In this document: piece by piece, positions 59,868-64,000 of the stretch
Layout: the number at the start of each line of letters is the position of its first letter
How positions within the stretch are numbered: position 1 is the first letter of the stretch
Assembly (NCBI GenBank): GCA_029582265.1
Contig: CM055837.1
Location: forward strand, 16,280,369-16,344,368
Direction of reading: 5' to 3'
Length of the DNA: 64,000 bases
Origin: Zoroaster sp. YZ-2022
Lineage: Eukaryota; Echinodermata; Asteroidea; Forcipulatida; Zoroasteridae
The notes under the pieces: model-generated
Databases searched by the model: none
What the model saw: only the letters and a program-made list of their open reading frames with translations
What the model was told of the DNA's origin: nothing
Made by a program: the position numbers and the translations under genes

Positions 59868-60055
59868 AGGGTTCAATTTCACAGAACTGCTAAGCAGAAA
59901 ATATTGCTTATCAGAAAGTTTTGCAGATTTCATTGGTAAGCAGCCAAACTTTCACACAAAACGTATGCAGGTTGGCTGGTAGTGTTTTATATTGCTTAGC
60001 AAAAATTATCGCTTTGCAAAATATTCTGCTTATCAGCTCTTTGAAATTGGCCCCT
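59868..60055. mobile_element. Short TIR element related to 40221-41013
   Basis: AGGGTTCAATTTCACAGAAC with GCTAAGCAG and, at the right, CTGCTTATCAGCTCTTTGAA with ATTGGCCCCT are inverted. Confidence 0.75.
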
Positions 60056-60699
60056 GCTTTATGACAATGAGAAGGTTTCACAAAATGTTATTTTTGACAG
60101 ACTCATTTTACACCAGACCTTTAATACATGTTGGTTTTCCCATCAATATATTTTGAATGATGCATTCACCTGCAGAGCATCTATGGAATAATTATAACCA
60201 TGCGAAATATTTCCCAGATCCCTAGCCGAGTCTGTTTTCCCAGATCCTCTTGTAGCACATTCATGTTGTCATCAGTTGATTTGACTAGTTGTTGAATGAT
60301 ATATCACTTAGGTTCTTTATTATCCATATAGGATCGTATCACGTTTATGGGGGAAAAGACGCCAGCGAAATATTTCACATACTCTGACTACGACTAGCCT
60401 ACAGATAACCTCAACCAAAACCTGACATATCCCTAGTCGTGCGTGTTTTCTCAAAAATGTATAAATAAACCAATAAATCATTTTTTAAGAGACCATCTGA
60501 CATCGACAGTGAACGACTAATATATGTGACTTAATGTTACAAAATGAGTCTGAAGTGTTTAAAACTGCTTTAGCGCAACGGTCCTTAAACCATGTATTTT
60601 TGAATCAATGAATTTCACCCAAAAAAGGCTTAATTCACAAGATATTGTTTTATTTTGCTCATACACTGACGTATGTTTGAATCGCTGCAAGCCCAGTGC

Positions 60700-60790
60700 T
60701 TTCTGAGTGTCTGTGAGAAAAACTACACAGACGACTTGGCCGGGATTCGAACCAAGGTATTGTCGTGTTTGTGGTATTTAAGATCACAAT
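60700..60790 (-). mobile_element. tRNA-derived SINE head remnant
   Basis: Minus strand has GGTTCGAATCCCGGCC, a perfect B box, in a repetitive-looking context. No tail is seen. The flanking sequence cannot fold as a full tRNA. Confidence 0.45.
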
Positions 60791-60799
60791 GTATTTGAG

Positions 60800-61339
60800 C
60801 TCATAAATTCTAAAAGTGGAACATTTCCTTCAGACCAACTCTGCAAGATCGGCTCACATACACGATTTCATTTGTGGGTAATATCATAGTTTTGCAACCC
60901 TGCTGAAAATGAAACAGCAATACACAAAAATAGATGAGTTACCACCTGAGAGCCATCATCTGCCGTACTGAGTGTTACTGAGTGATGGTCAAATCGACCT
61001 TTTGTCCTTCAGAGTACCAGGAGGATTTCACGGCAGATAACAGTATGCATGTATAAATGTGCAGTTTTACATTTTGCCTTGTGATCATCATCTCAAGTAT
61101 GGTACAAATTACAGATGAATTATTTTTTGACATCTAGTTCCTGAATGAAAAATAATAAACCTAGGACCTCTCAAAGTAACAGATTTTTATGGGGTTTTTT
61201 TTGCCATTAACAACCGCACAGTGCTTGTTGGTCTAAGTTTGACAGTAGGAGCTATTCTGTAAACAAGTGACGTCATCTGTTACATCATCTATACGTACAT
61301 GTTTGACATGAAGTATGCAGCGCACATGGTATCGACTTT
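60800..61339. other. No recognisable feature
   Basis: No open frame, repeat end or RNA signal supported. Confidence 0.35.
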
Positions 61340-61641
61340 AAAAGGAAGGTACAACATTGGTACTTTAGTTTCCAAGAAATGTTTCATTAAAACTAATCTA
61401 TGAAAATTTGATCACAAGAGGTGCTCACACTTTTGAGAAACCAACGAAAAACTGTTTTACACAAAATTGCAAGCTGGATGGCAACTTTGTGAAAATTCGA
61501 CGTAACAATTTTTCTCTAAGATGAAAACACTTGAGACGAAACAATGTGTCAGGATGACCGACACTTTTACCAACTTTACACAATGTTAGTTTTTAAATAA
61601 TTCGACAATCCGGTAATAACCAATGATGTACATTCTCTTTA
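61340..61641 (+). mobile_element. Family B element, full-length copy with inverted ends
   Basis: AAAAGGAAGGTACAACATTGG at left and CCAATGATGTACATTCTCTTT at right are imperfect inverted repeats. This is the best view of family B as a MITE of about 300 bp. The right border touches a family C element. Confidence 0.8.
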
Positions 61642-61871
61642 GATGGACAATATCGTTATCGTCACGATCAACAGGGCATGAAATTGGAGTGCTAGTTTTA
61701 GATTAGCTCAGTGACTGAAAATAATATAGACCTACCCCACATTGATAAGGTCATGTTACCGTTGCTGCTGCATAAATGAGCCAGTATATTTTCAGTCACT
61801 GTGTTCATCTTAAACTAGGACACCGATTCCATGCCCTGAAAGTCTGCTCCGATCGTGACGATATTGTCCCT
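61642..61871 (-). mobile_element. MITE family C, copy 5
   Basis: Begins GATGGACAATATCGTTATCG, ends CGTGACGATATTGTCCCT; interior complete, TTTA/TTAA at the borders. Confidence 0.87.
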
Positions 61872-61904
61872 TTAAGTTTAAATAATGTGTACAGTCTACT
61901 TTTG

Positions 61905-62185
61905 TTGATAATGTTGCTGGCGTCGTAGTCGTTGACGTAGGTTTCGGCCATGTTGTAATTGTCATTATTGATGCTAATGTCATCGTCTTTGTCGCAATCG
62001 TTATTACAGTTTGTGAGCACCGTTGTCGTCGTCGATGTTAAAGTAGTCGTCGTCCTAGTCGTTGTCGTCATCGTTGCCATCGTCGTTGATCTTTGCGATT
62101 TTATTGTCGAAGGTCTTCCTGGCGTTGTCTTTGTCGACATTGTCGTCCCTGTTGCTGATGTTGTTGTTGTTGTTGTTGACGTTGG
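61905..62185 (+). repeat. Degenerate GTC/GTT trinucleotide tract
   Basis: Dense GTCGTC, GTTGTT and similar words. The threonine-rich minus-strand frame (61805-62215) and valine-rich plus-strand frame are by-products. Confidence 0.85.
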
Positions 62186-62199
62186 GTTTCTGTTTTCGT

Positions 62200-62790
62200 T
62201 ATTCGCGTGATCCATGTCTTATGCGGTCTGCAAGGGTGAGGAAAAGTCTAACATAATAAACGTATTGCAGTACATACATCTGAGTGCGATTGGAGGTTAT
62301 TTGACCGCTCACGCCTCAAACGAAGAACGTGAGTTTGTCAGTATTTGGAATATACCGCCTCTTTTCCTGCAGGCTACCGGACCGACATGAAGCGTGTCTT
62401 GTATATCCGGAACACAAGAAACGGATAAAGTGTCGTTCACGTTCAAGAAAGCAAAATCAGAAACTGAGTTATCTTGATATCTCTGTTTTCCGCAGACAAG
62501 ATTAGCATGCCATGTGGAACATGATAAACATGCTTGCCATAAACTGTACATTTTTAAATGCTCTGAATTGCGGATATAGGCGTGTGATATCTCCAGTTTA
62601 CAACGTGATATTTATTTCCGTTCCTCTGGGTTTTCTTCATGGTTACATATAGGACGTGTTCCTTTTGATGTAAAAGTCTGCATTTGATACCCGTTGGCCT
62701 AAATCTGTTGTATGCCTCCATTAAACGAAATATATGACGTAGATCTAAATATCAATAACAGGTGTGCGGGACTTTGATGGAGGCTAGCCC
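62200..62790. other. No recognisable feature
   Basis: Non-repetitive; no supported gene. Confidence 0.35.
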
Positions 62791-62794
62791 ATAA

Positions 62795-62965
62795 AGAGAA
62801 TGTTCAATATTGTTAATTACCTGATAATTACAAAAACTACTGAGTTATTATCAAAACCTTTACTTGATATGAAGTTGGTTGGTTGAATTTTTTTCTCACC
62901 AATTAAAGTAAGCTTTAAGATATTTGTTCATTTGATGATCTGGTAATTACCAAAGGTGGGAGGCA
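62795..62965. repeat. Family B-related short element
   Basis: AGAGAATGTTCAATATTGTT at left and CTGGTAATTACCAAAGGTGG at right, with inner TTACCTGATAATT symmetry. Confidence 0.5.
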
Positions 62966-63199
62966 GTTCCAACATAAACCACGCCCACTTTCCACATGCT
63001 GGCTCCATCAGAAGCCCATTGGAAATGCATTGACTACCCTTTTCTTTAAGGATTTACACAACTTAGAAAGCTTAGGTCTTGCATTTGACACACGGGTTGT
63101 AAAGACTCAAATCTTAGTAACAAAGTCAATTTTTGCCTCAAGAATCGCTTTCGAACGTAAAAATCAAGGAATTTAGGTTACATTGCACACAACGGTATG

Positions 63200-63600
63200 C
63201 CAGCCTTGGAACCTGAAGTAGCTAACAGAATGCGCTTACTACCAATGCGGGCGTATTTTGTATCGAATTACCAATATTCACTATTTGCAAAATAGTGTAA
63301 AATACTTTATACGAAGCAGTGTGAATGTTTTAAAACCCACCTGGGAATGTTGCAGCTTAAGCCATTGCTTCATTGACGAGAACAGATTGAAAATGCATAT
63401 TCATTATGTTTTTGCATTCATTCCAAAGTTTACGTCTCTGGAAGACAAACATTCATTTGAGTAATAATTTGATTAATTGTATAAAAATTCTAGCCCCAGA
63501 CAGAATATTTCAAGGGGTGTTGTGATACCATCATTTCAACCAAGTACGTTTCATGTATATGTGTGATCATATATGTTTTTCGACAATGTTAATTAATAGT
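63200..63600 (+). repeat. Diverged family B repeat
   Basis: GACGAGAACAGATTGAAAATG, TTTACGTCTCTGGAAGAC and TGATACCATCATTTCAACC match segments of family B at 12100-12245 and 43560-43680. Confidence 0.5.
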
Positions 63601-63881
63601 GAAAATGACTTTAAATTAAACCTACGCATTCTAGTTCAGAAATATTAAAATTTAGTGGAATCGTTGATGTTGTTTGCCCGTCTGAACCTGTAACACTGTG
63701 TTTGCCGTGAGTATGGATTGAACCATTAAATGCAATATTTGTGTAATTTATTTCCTTATTCAATGCAGTGTTTGCTTTCTACTCAGTGCATACAGAAACA
63801 ATTATGTATGAGGCGTTACACACTGTCGGTAGCCTATTAGGCTAATAGTACGCGTATAGGATTTGTTAGTGTAACAGCTGA

Positions 63882-64000
63882 GTAATAATAATAATATGTG
63901 GACTTATATAGCGCACGTATCCACCAACTGAGTGGTGCTCAAGGCGCATTATATTATTACCCCTGCTCATAAGGCTCATAAATCATTCCAGAAACCATCT
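63882..64000 (-). mobile_element. SINE/LINE 3' tail running off the window end
   Basis: (AAT)n, then GTGGACTTATATAGCGCACG, CTCAAGGCGCATTATATT and CTCATAAATCATTCCAGAAA: the same order as the SINE at 12316, continuing past 64000. Confidence 0.88.

Larger units (their letters stand above)
59053..60363 (-). mobile_element. 1.3-kb composite insertion flanked by 19-bp direct repeats, with SINE/LINE tail
   Basis: AGCGAAATATTTCACATAC lies at 59034-59052 and 60364-60382. Inside the left border is an (AAT)n tract and the SINE/LINE 3' tail in minus orientation (59056-59180). The rest holds family F-like sequence, a mariner MITE and another TIR element. This looks like one retroposed element later invaded by three others. 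Its 5' part is not recognised. Confidence 0.65.

Noticed and set aside
61805..62215. Thr-rich 136-residue frame
   Set aside because: It reads a degenerate GTC/GTT tract; the opposite strand is equally open.

Overview
The window is a gene-poor stretch of a large animal genome. It is AT-rich and dominated by small non-autonomous DNA transposons, dead 5'-truncated non-LTR retrotransposons, tRNA-derived SINEs, fold-back repeats and tandem repeats, and no dense set of open reading frames is present. The repeat style, the frequent TAGGCCTA-type palindrome and the THAP, Harbinger, hAT and mariner relics suggest a marine deuterostome invertebrate, most likely an echinoderm or hemichordate. That assignment comes from memory of such genomes, not from a search.

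The one host gene I can support is an ionotropic glutamate receptor, kainate-like, on the + strand. Its first coding exon (signal peptide plus the first residues of the amino-terminal domain) ends at 8864 and its second coding exon is 51183-51332. Both junctions have consensus splice sites and compatible phase, which implies a first intron of 42.3 kb. The rest of the receptor should lie beyond 51332, mostly beyond the window. Everything from 8865 to 51182 is therefore intron 1, and 51333 onward is intron 2 or later.

Layout. 1-8640: upstream region with a 228-bp MITE, LINE fragments, and a duplicated block, one copy of which carries a palindromic MITE. 8780-8864: exon 1. 8865-19600: mariner-like MITEs, a LINE fragment with 19-bp flanking repeats, a SINE, an 81-bp tandem array, a THAP-coding MITE inside another TIR element, and a 944-bp fold-back element. 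19600-33300: MITE families, hAT elements with perfect 8-bp target duplications, a SINE with a 15-bp duplication, a 31-bp tandem repeat, and paired 445-bp TIR elements inside an older repeat. 33300-48850: long stretches with little recognisable, then a head-to-tail 1.5-kb duplication (43296-47502) whose second unit gained a 1.3-kb insertion containing a Harbinger relic. 48850-51182: MITEs, a LINE fragment and a hAT MITE. 51183-51332: exon 2. 51400-54960: a roughly 175-bp tandem array interrupted by a LINE that is itself interrupted by a GC-rich TIR element. 55000-64000: further LINE, MITE and SINE copies.

The strongest structural observations are the iGluR exon pair across a 42-kb intron, a LINE/SINE pair sharing a 3' tail, and several nested insertions whose empty sites are preserved in a paralogous copy inside the same window.
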